From JAWLHU01 sp041690255 (GTDB lineage Bacteria > Bacillota > Sulfobacillia > Symbiobacteriales > Symbiobacteriaceae), in assembly GCA_041690255.1 (NCBI GenBank), contig JAWLHU010000003.1, positions 62,001 through 126,000 on the forward strand: a stretch of DNA of 64,000 nt, in the 5' to 3' direction. The notes beneath the pieces are model-generated. The model ran no database searches. It saw only the letters and a program-made list of their open reading frames with translations, and had not been told where the DNA came from. Every line of letters begins with the position of its first letter. Positions within the stretch are counted from its first letter, which is position 1. Of the stretch, positions 7,889-14,333 are shown one piece after another. Both the position numbers and the translations under genes were made by a program.

Positions 7889-8638
7889 ATGCGCTATCTG
7901 TACAACGCCCGTCTGTTCTGGGGGCTCCTGCTGGTGATCGGCGGTGCGATCCTCCTGCTGAACCAGGCCGGCGTAACGGCCATCGATCTTGGCGACACCA
8001 TTCAGACCTTCTGGCCGGTGATCCTGATCTACTTTGGTGCCGTGGGCCTGATCGATACGCTGATCCGGGCCGGCCGGAGCGATCGGGGCGAGGTGAGAGG
8101 CCTCCTCTGGGGCACCGCCCTGGTCAACGGTGTGATCACCATCGCCGGTGCGCTGCAACTGGGTTTCCTGCTCGGTCTCTGGGTCACGGACGCCGGCTGG
8201 CTCTGGTCGCTCGTCGTGCCTGCCATCCTGATCATCGGCGGCCTGCGGCTGCTGCAGAGCGGTACAGGGCGGCCCGGAGCCCGGACCCACTGGGCGGTCA
8301 TGGGCGGCGGCAAGATCGGCAGGGGCGAGTGGCAGCTCTCCGACCTGGCGGTGGTCGCCTTCATGGGCGGCTCCGACATCGACCTGAGCCAGGCCACCGT
8401 TCCTGAGACCGGCGACGTACAGATCGATCTCTGGTCCGTCATGGGCGGGTCCACCCTGCGCATTCCGCCGCACCTCTCCTACACGCTGGAGGAGGTCGCC
8501 ATCATGGGCGGCACCGGGACCGAGCACGAGGGCGGCGGTGGGCTGATCGACTACCGTGTGACCGGCGATGGATCCAGACCCGTCCTCCGCATTCGCTCGT
8601 TCAGCCTGATGGGTGGCTCCAAGATCAAGCGAGTGTAA
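7889..8638 (+). CDS. LiaF-like membrane protein
   Basis: 249 residues from ATG 7889, which has AAGGAGG at the right distance. The N-terminal half holds four membrane helices (WGLLLVIGGAILLLNQAG, FWPVILIYFGAVGLID and two more to about residue 125). The C-terminal half is a beta-rich domain with repeated MGG motifs (VMGGGKIGRG, FMGGSDIDLS, VMGGSTLRI, IMGGTGTE, LMGGSKIK), as in the C-terminal domain of LiaF and its relatives. In Bacillus, LiaF restrains a NarL-type LiaRS system, so this protein may act on the kinase at 1413. Last gene of the ABC operon. Confidence 0.85.
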   Translation: MRYLYNARLFWGLLLVIGGAILLLNQAGVTAIDLGDTIQTFWPVILIYFGAVGLIDTLIRAGRSDRGEVRGLLWGTALVNGVITIAGALQLGFLLGLWVTDAGWLWSLVVPAILIIGGLRLLQSGTGRPGARTHWAVMGGGKIGRGEWQLSDLAVVAFMGGSDIDLSQATVPETGDVQIDLWSVMGGSTLRIPPHLSYTLEEVAIMGGTGTEHEGGGGLIDYRVTGDGSRPVLRIRSFSLMGGSKIKRV

Positions 8639-8660
8639 GCATCCCACCAAGCAACGAAAA

Positions 8661-8689
8661 ACCCCCTGGCACCCACGGTGCAAGGGGGT
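8661..8689 (+). terminator. Terminator hairpin after the ABC operon
   Basis: ACCCCCT pairs with AGGGGGT, with an inner GCAC/GTGC-type pairing, and an A-run lies before it on the plus strand. Because of the A-run it probably works as a bidirectional terminator with the convergent gene at 8693. Confidence 0.55.
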
Positions 8690-8692
8690 CGT

Positions 8693-9091
8693 CTATTGCA
8701 GGTCCTTGATCAACGGGGCCGGGGCGTCGCCGGCCGCCAGGGCCTTCGCCGTCTCCATGATCCCGGTGATCTGCAGCAGCGTCATGAGCATCGCCGTCGC
8801 AAAGAAGAGGGTTTTCCAGGGATGTGCCCCGCTGTTGAGAGCGGTCTGAAGCCAGCCCTGGCCCAACTGGCCGTAGAGCATCAGCCCGGCCATGCCCACG
8901 AAGGAGAGACCGAAAAGGATCGAGCCGAGACGGCTCAGGCCCGCCAGCGTGACAAGGGCAGCGATCATCGGTACGGCAAGCAGGACGGCTGCAAGCAGGG
9001 CCCCGTAGGTCGATCCCAGGGTCCCGCCAATCGCAACCGCCGCCATAAGGTGGATGGAGGCCGCGGCCATGTGCATCACGACGGTCGGCAC
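8693..9091 (-). CDS. Membrane protein of unknown function, possible CUG start upstream
   Basis: 132 residues from GTG 9091, with four hydrophobic helices covering almost the whole length (about 18-40, 42-52, 55-78, 92-112) and a short polar tail. No family recognised. The GTG has no ribosome site nearby. A strong GGGAGGAGGG lies further upstream with a CTG at 9118 about 7 bases behind it, in frame, adding LGIQTLRTA to the N-terminus. This suggests a CUG start, or another start just there. The gene is convergent with the ABC operon. Confidence 0.55.
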   Translation of the reverse strand: MPTVVMHMAAASIHLMAAVAIGGTLGSTYGALLAAVLLAVPMIAALVTLAGLSRLGSILFGLSFVGMAGLMLYGQLGQGWLQTALNSGAHPWKTLFFATAMLMTLLQITGIMETAKALAAGDAPAPLIKDLQ

Positions 9092-9325
9092 CGCCGTGCG
9101 CAGCGTCTGAATTCCCAGGGCAGACCCTCCTCCCGGCAGACAAGGCCGAGTATAGCTTGCTGTGAGTATAGCAGAGGGGATGCGGCCGCTCCCATCGGGG
9201 GTGGTGCCGATTTGCGCCTGACATGAACCTGGGCAGGGACCCTAGGACCGGGGGAGTAGGGCACACCCCTCGGCCGTGCGCCATAGGTTGGTGGAGACCA
9301 GCCGGGTCAGACGGGAGGTTGCGCC

Positions 9326-9631
9326 ATGGCCGAGCCTCTGGTGCTGTTGAGCGAGTTGAAGTCGATCATCCTGCCGGTTGCGCCGGGCCTGTCCATCGAC
9401 GGGGAGGCGGTGATCGATCGGATCAGTCTGACCTGCCAGATGGGTGCCGTACGCCCTCGGGAGAATGGGGTTGCGACCAGCCTGTGGACGGAGATTCGCT
9501 ACCTGCTCGCCACCGGCGAGGTCTGGGCAACCGAGTGGCTCCAGCTTCCGGTTACCTTCCTGTGCGACGGGCATAGCTGGCGTTGCCGGTTGGGGCCGGA
9601 TTGGTGCTGGTCGACGGACTGGCCGACCTAA
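9326..9631 (+). CDS. Small SPOCS-like protein (tentative)
   Basis: 101 residues; ATG 9326 follows GGGAGGTT at a good distance. The predicted strands (EAVIDRISLTCQ, TSLWTEIRYLLATGEVWATE, LQLPVTFLCD) follow the order typical of a SPOCS/DUF3794 domain: a first edge strand, a long hairpin, and a short LPxxF strand. It lies next to two other small proteins with a clearer version of this layout. SPOCS domains occur in spore coat and SafA/SipL-type proteins, so a spore or surface role is possible. The assignment is by eye only. A bidirectional hairpin follows at 9636. Confidence 0.4.
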   Translation: MAEPLVLLSELKSIILPVAPGLSIDGEAVIDRISLTCQMGAVRPRENGVATSLWTEIRYLLATGEVWATEWLQLPVTFLCDGHSWRCRLGPDWCWSTDWPT

Positions 9632-9635
9632 GTAA

Positions 9636-9657
9636 ACCCGGCCATCGCTGGCCGGGT
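9636..9657. terminator. Bidirectional terminator hairpin
   Basis: ACCCGGCCA pairs perfectly with TGGCCGGGT around the loop TCGC, between the convergent genes ending at 9631 and 9667. AAA precedes it on the plus strand, giving a short T run for the leftward gene. Confidence 0.6.
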
Positions 9658-9666
9658 ACGCCCACG

Positions 9667-10581
9667 CTAAGCGGCGGGCGGGAGGATGATCGTGGCGAGA
9701 TCGGCGTTCATGCGGGCAAGGATCTCCTGGATCAGTTCGGTGTTGGCGCTGACCATGCCAGTGGCACAGTACGTCGCCAGGATCTCCTCGGCTGCCTGAA
9801 GCACCATCGCCACCGTGGGGAACGCTGTCCCGAAGAAAGCGACGGCCTGCGTCCGCAGCGGCTCGGGAAGCTGGGTCAGGTCGACCAGGTAGTCGAGGCC
9901 GACGCCGCCGACAGGCCCCTGGGCGCCCGTGGCGCAGATGCAGGTGTTGAGCAGGGCCGTGAAATACTGCCGGGTCAGCTGGCCGATCTGGTTGACCGGC
10001 GTCTGGCCGCAGACCGCTGCCACCAGATCGTCTACCGCGTTCGGATCAAGGATCGCCTCAATCCGGGCCTGACAGGTCGGCCCCAGGATGACGGTCTCGC
10101 ATCCTTCGACCGGGATGGTCGGACAACCGGCCATGCCACCGACCTCGGCGGTCAGAACGCTGGCGAGGAAGTCGGAGCGCGCCTCGACGCAGGCGATGGC
10201 GCAAGCCCGCTCTGCATCGGTCAAGGTTCCCGGCCGGAAGAAGTTTTGACCATAGAAGCCCGGGGACCGCGGGAAGAAGATATCGCATACCGGGGGCGGC
10301 GGCGGTGGGGGCGGCGGCGGAACGACCTGGTCCGGCAGCCGCAGCCAGAGCACCTGGAAGGGGAGCTTCTTCTCCAGGAACCAGTTCCTCACGTCCTGGA
10401 ACCCACCAAGGCCAGGCGGTTCTACCTTCTGCACGATCTTTTCCACATCGAAGAAGCCGGTGCAGAGAATACCCCCCTGCGTCCCTCCCGTCGATGGCTC
10501 GGGAGGAATCTGCTCGCACTGTTGCTCGATCGTCGTGCTGACTGTGGTGATAACAAACTCAAACGGCAGGCCGTTCGGCAC
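9667..10581 (-). CDS. SPOCS-like domain plus Cys-rich domain joined by polyproline
   Basis: 304 residues; GTG 10581 follows GAGGAGGGG. The first 85 residues contain GGILCTGFFDVEKIV and FLEKKLPFQVLWL, matching almost exactly the neighbouring protein at 10746. They resemble a SPOCS/DUF3794 unit (strand, strand, then a x-PF strand). A run of ten prolines near residue 90 links this to a C-terminal domain of about 200 residues with roughly ten cysteines (CAIACVEARSDF, GCPTIPVEGC, NTCICATG) and no recognised family. No signal peptide. It may be a structural spore or envelope protein; function unknown. Confidence 0.6.
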   Translation of the reverse strand: MPNGLPFEFVITTVSTTIEQQCEQIPPEPSTGGTQGGILCTGFFDVEKIVQKVEPPGLGGFQDVRNWFLEKKLPFQVLWLRLPDQVVPPPPPPPPPPVCDIFFPRSPGFYGQNFFRPGTLTDAERACAIACVEARSDFLASVLTAEVGGMAGCPTIPVEGCETVILGPTCQARIEAILDPNAVDDLVAAVCGQTPVNQIGQLTRQYFTALLNTCICATGAQGPVGGVGLDYLVDLTQLPEPLRTQAVAFFGTAFPTVAMVLQAAEEILATYCATGMVSANTELIQEILARMNADLATIILPPAA

Positions 10582-10745
10582 GAGAGCCCCTCCTCTTCGG
10601 GCCTTGAACGCTGGCCCGCCGTTATCTTATGTAACGTGGAGGGCATTGGTGACGGCTCGCCTGAGGGGCAACGGAGCAGAATCCGCATACGCTGTTGACG
10701 GCAACCAGTCATGCAACGCCAACACGGAAAGGATGATCTGCGGCC

Positions 10746-11051
10746 ATGCACCAGTCAGGTGAAGGACTGTACATTGACACCTCCCTGATCGATATCAAGA
10801 GCGACTGCCACGAGATCCCCGCGACCGAGGGAATCGAGGGTGGCGTGGTCTGTACGGGTTTTATCGACGTGGAAAAGATCCTCCGCCGCATCACCTGCCA
10901 CGGGGATGTAACCCACTACTTCCTGGAGAAGAAGCTCCCCTTTCAGATCCTGCTGATCGCCTTCGAGAAGGGCGATGAGCGCTCGGGCAGCGACTCCAGC
11001 GGCAGTGACTTCTCTGGCAGCGATTGCAGCGGAGGCGAGTCGACCGACTAG
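10746..11051 (+). CDS. Small SPOCS-like protein with Ser/Gly/Asp tail
   Basis: 101 residues; ATG 10746 lies about 9 bases behind GGAAAGGAT. Residues about 30-70 repeat the core of the divergent neighbour: GGVVCTGFIDVEKIL and FLEKKLPFQILLI. The last 25 residues are low-complexity SGSDSSGSDFSGSDCSG, an acidic flexible tail as seen in exosporium or coat-associated proteins. The two genes are divergent, share about 165 bases of upstream DNA, and are probably duplicates followed by domain gain or loss. The SPOCS link is inference from strand order and the LPF motif. Confidence 0.6.
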   Translation: MHQSGEGLYIDTSLIDIKSDCHEIPATEGIEGGVVCTGFIDVEKILRRITCHGDVTHYFLEKKLPFQILLIAFEKGDERSGSDSSGSDFSGSDCSGGESTD

Positions 11052-11091
11052 ACTCCCACCGGTCCTGAGCAGATTGGAGCGGGCCATCGCC

Positions 11092-11817
11092 TTATGCCTG
11101 CTGAAACGGCCGGAGGAGCACGGTGCCGGGCTGACCATCGGGTGCGGTGGCGAGCATCTCCAGCGCCTTGAGCGCTACCGTCTCTGGCTTCAGGCCCTGC
11201 GACTTGTTCGCTGCGGGGATCCCGGCGAAGTCGGTCTGGACCTGACCCGGGCAGAGGACCATGACCCGGATCCCTTCCTTCTGCACCTCCATGCGGAGCG
11301 ACTCGGTGAAGCCCATAAGCCCCCACTTCGTGGCGCAGTAAGCGGTGCCGCCCGGGCGCCCCACCGTCCCGAGGATCGAGCTGATATTGAGGATCTGCCC
11401 CGCCGGTTTCGCAGCCCCGGTCCGGGCCCGCTCCAGCATGTGCGGCAGGACGGTCTTGGTGGCATTGAAGACACCGGTCAGGTTCACATCCATCTGCCAC
11501 TGGAACTCCTCGGCGGTCATCTCCTCGAGGTTGACGTACTTCGCCACCCCGGCGTTGTTGACCAGGACGTCGATCCGACCCCAGCGTTCGAGCGTCTGCG
11601 TCACGGCGCCCTGCATATCGACCAGGCTGCGCACATCGGCGGGGACCGGCAGGACCTGCTCCTCGCCCACCTCAGCGGCCAGCACCTCCAGCGGCTCAGG
11701 CCGGCGGCCGATCGCGACCACCCTGGCCCCCTCCTTGGCGAAGAGGCGGACCATCTCCCTGCCGATTCCCTCGCTGGCGCCGGTAATCAGGATCACCTGT
11801 TCCTTCAGACTGCTCAT
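11092..11817 (-). CDS. Short-chain dehydrogenase/reductase (FabG-like)
   Basis: 241 residues. Rossmann motif TGASEGIG (residues about 13-20), NNAG motif in VNNAGVAKYV, catalytic serine in NISSILG and the Y-x3-K pair in YCATKWG. This is the classical SDR family, NADP(H)-dependent by likelihood. ATG 11817 follows AGGAGGG. It begins 14 bases after the stop of the UGA-containing GrdB-family gene, so it is probably the last gene of that operon. The C-terminal part is generic, so the substrate (3-oxoacyl or another ketone) is not determined. Confidence 0.85.
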   Translation of the reverse strand: MSSLKEQVILITGASEGIGREMVRLFAKEGARVVAIGRRPEPLEVLAAEVGEEQVLPVPADVRSLVDMQGAVTQTLERWGRIDVLVNNAGVAKYVNLEEMTAEEFQWQMDVNLTGVFNATKTVLPHMLERARTGAAKPAGQILNISSILGTVGRPGGTAYCATKWGLMGFTESLRMEVQKEGIRVMVLCPGQVQTDFAGIPAANKSQGLKPETVALKALEMLATAPDGQPGTVLLRPFQQA

Positions 11818-11831
11818 TCGTGGAGTCCCTC

Positions 11832-12536
11832 CTATGGGTGATAGCCCTCAAAAGAGAGCGTCCGGACCTGCCCCGGCATGTGCAGCTCTTCGAGCTGGCG
11901 CAGGGCGGTCTTCAGCACATCCATCTGCAGATCCTTGTTGGCGGCGGTCCCCAGGGAATGGCCCCAGGTGAACCCCTCCGGGTGGATCGCCCGGGGTGGA
12001 CGCTGCTGCTCGGACGACTCCTTGTCGGTGGTGATCAGAATGGTGGGGATCCCCGCCATCTCGATCGCACGTTGAACCGCAACGACCGTGCGGTGGCAGA
12101 GCGGTCAGCCGGCGGTCAGGAGGACCGCATCGACCGGGGAGCGCTCCAGTTCCTTCGCCACGGCGGGGGCGGTCTCATCGTAGTACTTGCGCAGCCGGAG
12201 CGAGTAGCCCATGAGCGACCAGTGCTTCTCAGAAACCCCGCCGATGAAGCCTGCCGCGGCGAGTTCCCGCAACCGGTCGATCGGGAAGATCACGTTGATA
12301 TCTTGCTGCGCCTGGGTCCGGTCGTAGTGCTCATCGGGGGCGCCGTGGGTAATCATGAGACCAGCGCTGTTCAGATCCCCCGGCAGATGGCGCCAGGTGT
12401 CATCGCCCTCCTTGTTGAAGGGCTCCTGCTCCTTGAGGTGGACGCCGGCGGTGGAGACGATCGCAATCTGCATCTCCGCCAACTTCCGACCCACCGGGGT
12501 GTAGGGGACACACCGTCGCGAGATTTCGACAGGCAT
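11832..12536 (-). CDS. Selenoprotein of the GrdB/PrdB (glycine/sarcosine/betaine/proline reductase B) family
   Basis: Read through an in-frame UGA at 12105-12107, the gene encodes 234 residues with selenocysteine at position 144. Both halves belong to one family: before the UGA VDAVLLTAG, after it PLCHRTVVAVQRAIEMAGIPT, giving the motif G-U-P-L-C-H-R. A length of about 230-240 matches PrdB-type proteins. ATG 12536 follows AGAGGAGG; the frame open to 12557 adds residues without ribosome-site support. A candidate SECIS hairpin lies 12 bases after the UGA (12066-12092). Known relatives reduce glycine, betaine, sarcosine or D-proline; no GrdA, GrdE or PrdA gene is adjacent, so the substrate is open. 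It lies between a selenocysteine peroxiredoxin and an SDR. Confidence 0.85.
12066..12092 (-). promoter_or_regulatory. Candidate bacterial SECIS hairpin (GrdB/PrdB-like gene)
   Basis: On the minus strand, CGCAC pairs with GTGCG and, after a four-base bulge, GTT pairs with AAC, leaving a GCGGTTC loop. The stem begins 12 bases after the UGA codon at 12105-12107, within the distance range of known bacterial SECIS elements, and its loop has the G/U-rich character expected. Bacterial SECIS sequences vary widely, so this is a candidate only. Confidence 0.4.
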
Positions 12537-12569
12537 GAAGGGACCTCCTCTTTCCACTGCGATGCGAAG

Positions 12570-12594
12570 GGGCGGGAGGGTCTCCCCCCCGCCC
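12570..12594. other. Hairpin between the two selenoprotein genes
   Basis: GGGCGGG pairs with CCCGCCC across a short G/C-rich interior in the 69-base gap between the peroxiredoxin stop and the next start. There is no T run, so it may stabilise or partly attenuate the message rather than end it. Confidence 0.3.
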
Positions 12595-12604
12595 TGCGGG
12601 TTAT

Positions 12605-13102
12605 TCAGAGTTTGCGAAGGATCTCGAAGAGCTCCTCGTTGTCGGGCTGCTTGTCGATCGGGTGAACATCGATCCAGCGAACGACGCCCTCCTTGTCGAT
12701 GATGATCAGGGCCCGCTCGGTGGCACCGTAGGCTGGGCTCTCGGGATCATTGATCAGGACGCCGTACTCGTGGGCCACCCGCCCGTGGGGGTAGAAATCG
12801 GAGAGCAGCGGGTAGCCTATGCCTCCGATCGACTTGGCCCATGCCTTGTGGCTCGGGATCGAATCCACGCTGATACCCAGCACCTGGGTATTGTGCTTCT
12901 CGAAACGGGACATGTCGTCCTCGTACGAGGGCATCTGCGCGCCTCAGACCGGGGTCCAGTCGAGCGGGTAGAAGGCGATGAAGACGTTCTTGCCCTTCAG
13001 GTCGGAGAGTTTGATCTCCTTGTCAAGGTGAGACTTCAGGGTGAAGTCCGGCGCCTTGTCCCCGACCTTCAGGGTCTTGGTTTCGGTTGCGCCCTTCGGC
13101 AT
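12605..13102 (-). CDS. Selenocysteine-containing peroxiredoxin
   Basis: Read through the in-frame UGA at 12944-12946, this is a 165-residue AhpC/TSA-family peroxiredoxin. The N-terminal part has VGDKAPDFTL and FYPLDWTPV; selenocysteine 53 then stands exactly where the peroxidatic cysteine stands in the usual T-P-V-C motif. The second half has DDMSRFEKHNTQVLGISVDS and ERALIIIDKEGVVRW. ATG 13102 follows AAGGAGG. No cysteine is visible in the remaining sequence, so the enzyme would be a 1-Sec type recycled by another thiol. The UGA sits at a catalytic position and both halves are intact, so a pseudogene is unlikely. First gene of a probable operon. Confidence 0.88.
12911..12934 (-). promoter_or_regulatory. 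Candidate bacterial SECIS hairpin (peroxiredoxin gene)
   Basis: The minus strand, starting 9 bases after the UGA, contains the perfect palindrome CCTCGTACGAGG flanked by a partly paired ATGC/GACGACAT segment. It can form a stem shortly downstream of the UGA, where bacterial SECIS elements lie. The loop is small and not diagnostic, so this is tentative. Confidence 0.3.
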
Positions 13103-13200
13103 GGGAGTCCTCCTTCGCGGTCGCAAGGTGGTTGGAAACGCTGTTCCCACCAGGGAAGGATGCCCAGCTAGGGCGAAGAAGATACGCAGAGGGGTCGCAA

Positions 13201-13572
13201 GTGGAACGCTAGTGGGGCGCGTGTGGATCGCTGGTGGGGCGCGTGTGGATCGCCGGTGGGGCGCGTGTGGATCGCTGGTGGGGCGCGTGTGGATCGCTGG
13301 TGGGGCGCGTGTGGATCGCTGGTGGGGCGCGTGTGGATCGCTGGTGGGACGNNNNNNNNNNNNNNNNNNNNNNNNNNNNNNNNNNNNNNNNNNNNNNNNN
13401 NNNNNNNNNNNNNNNNNNNNNNNNNNNNNNNNNNNNNNNNNNNNNNNNNNNCGTGTGGATCGCTGGTGGGGCGCGTGTGGATCGCTGGTGGGGCGCGTGT
13501 GGATCGCTGGTGGGGCGCGTGTGGATCGCTGGTGGGGCGCGTGTGGATCGCTGGTGGGGCGCGTGTGGATCG
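13201..13572. repeat. 22-bp tandem repeat array spanning an assembly gap
   Basis: Direct repeats of GTGGATCGCTGGTGGGGCGC plus GT, period 22, with about seven units before the N run and about five and a half after it. The units are nearly identical; single changes occur in the first units (GTGGAACGCTAG, GCCGG). The array lies between the start of the selenoprotein operon (leftward) and the gene at 13593 (rightward), so it occupies their promoter region. Open frames through it are repetitive products of the array, not genes. Confidence 0.92.
13352..13451. other. Assembly gap (100 N)
   Basis: Exactly 100 undetermined bases, the conventional filler for a gap of unknown size. Both edges are in the 22-bp repeat array, so the assembly evidently collapsed or broke there and the true repeat count is unknown. 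Confidence 0.98.
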
Positions 13573-13592
13573 ACTAGGGGAGGAGTATATGC

Positions 13593-14333
13593 ATGAACTG
13601 GGAAATGCTGCCGGCCCAGCACCTGGAGGAAGACCGAGGGCGCATGGCTGCGATCTACGGCGGGGAGGAGTTGCCCGAGGCGCCGCTGATCCGGCACCAG
13701 GGGGTCGAGCTGGAACAGGTCCGCCTGCCAGAGTACTTCCGGGGCTCGCCGGATGCCCGGGTCGCCTTTGTCGGCCCGCACGCCCTGCTTGTGCCCGAGG
13801 AGGAGCCGCCGCTCTACGGGGCCTCGGCCACAAGCTACATCGACTACTACCGGAGCGTGATCCCCAACCGGATCCCGTTCAATCACTACAACGCTATCTG
13901 TGGCGACCAGCCCTGGCTCTCCTTTGAGCTGCCCCCCTATCAGGCGGAGAAGGACCTGGTAATCACGACGATGAAGGGGCCGGGCGGCCGCGCACTCTTC
14001 GACCGCTCCCGCGACCTGATCTGGGCGCTCTTGCGTGAGAGCCCGGTCGAGATCCTGATCCTGACCGGCGCCGATATCCTCAAGTGGGGGCTCTGGTCGG
14101 CGCTGGGCCTGCCCGGCAAGCCGCTCTCGGCCACCCAGGGGCACGGCAGGGAGTGGGGCGAGGTCGCGTTGCCTGGGGCCGGGGGGCGCCGGGTCCGGGT
14201 GGTCACCTCCTTCCACTGGGGCAAGGAGGTCCCCATGTTTGTCCGCAAGGTACCGGGGCTGGCGGAGCTGACCCCGCGCGAGGCGATCAGCCGGGCCCGG
14301 GCGATGCTGACCGAGGTACTCTTCGCAGGGTGA
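13593..14333 (+). CDS. Conserved-looking protein of unknown function
   Basis: 246 residues; ATG 13593 is 8 bases behind GGGGAGGAG, directly after the 22-bp array. There is a hydrophobic strand followed by a loop (RVAFVGPHALLVPEE), a second strand EILILTGADILKWGLWSALG and a late VVTSFHWGKEVP. This spacing of glycine-rich strand, strand-helix and a final histidine loop is reminiscent of the uracil-DNA glycosylase fold, but none of its catalytic motifs is convincing. No membrane segments. Its 3' end overlaps the convergent ABC permease gene by 47 bases. Confidence 0.6.
   Translation: MNWEMLPAQHLEEDRGRMAAIYGGEELPEAPLIRHQGVELEQVRLPEYFRGSPDARVAFVGPHALLVPEEEPPLYGASATSYIDYYRSVIPNRIPFNHYNAICGDQPWLSFELPPYQAEKDLVITTMKGPGGRALFDRSRDLIWALLRESPVEILILTGADILKWGLWSALGLPGKPLSATQGHGREWGEVALPGAGGRRVRVVTSFHWGKEVPMFVRKVPGLAELTPREAISRARAMLTEVLFAG

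Noticed and set aside
12105..12557. Separate short proteins before and after the UGA of the GrdB-family gene
   Set aside because: The downstream part has no ribosome site of its own and both parts align to one family.
11832..13102. Reading the two UGA codons as pseudogene mutations
   Set aside because: Both UGAs occur at catalytic positions of families known to use selenocysteine, and the coding sense continues in frame on both sides.
13041..13577. Repeat protein translated through the 22-bp array and N gap
   Set aside because: The period makes every frame open; residues simply repeat, the frame includes undetermined bases and there is no ribosome site.
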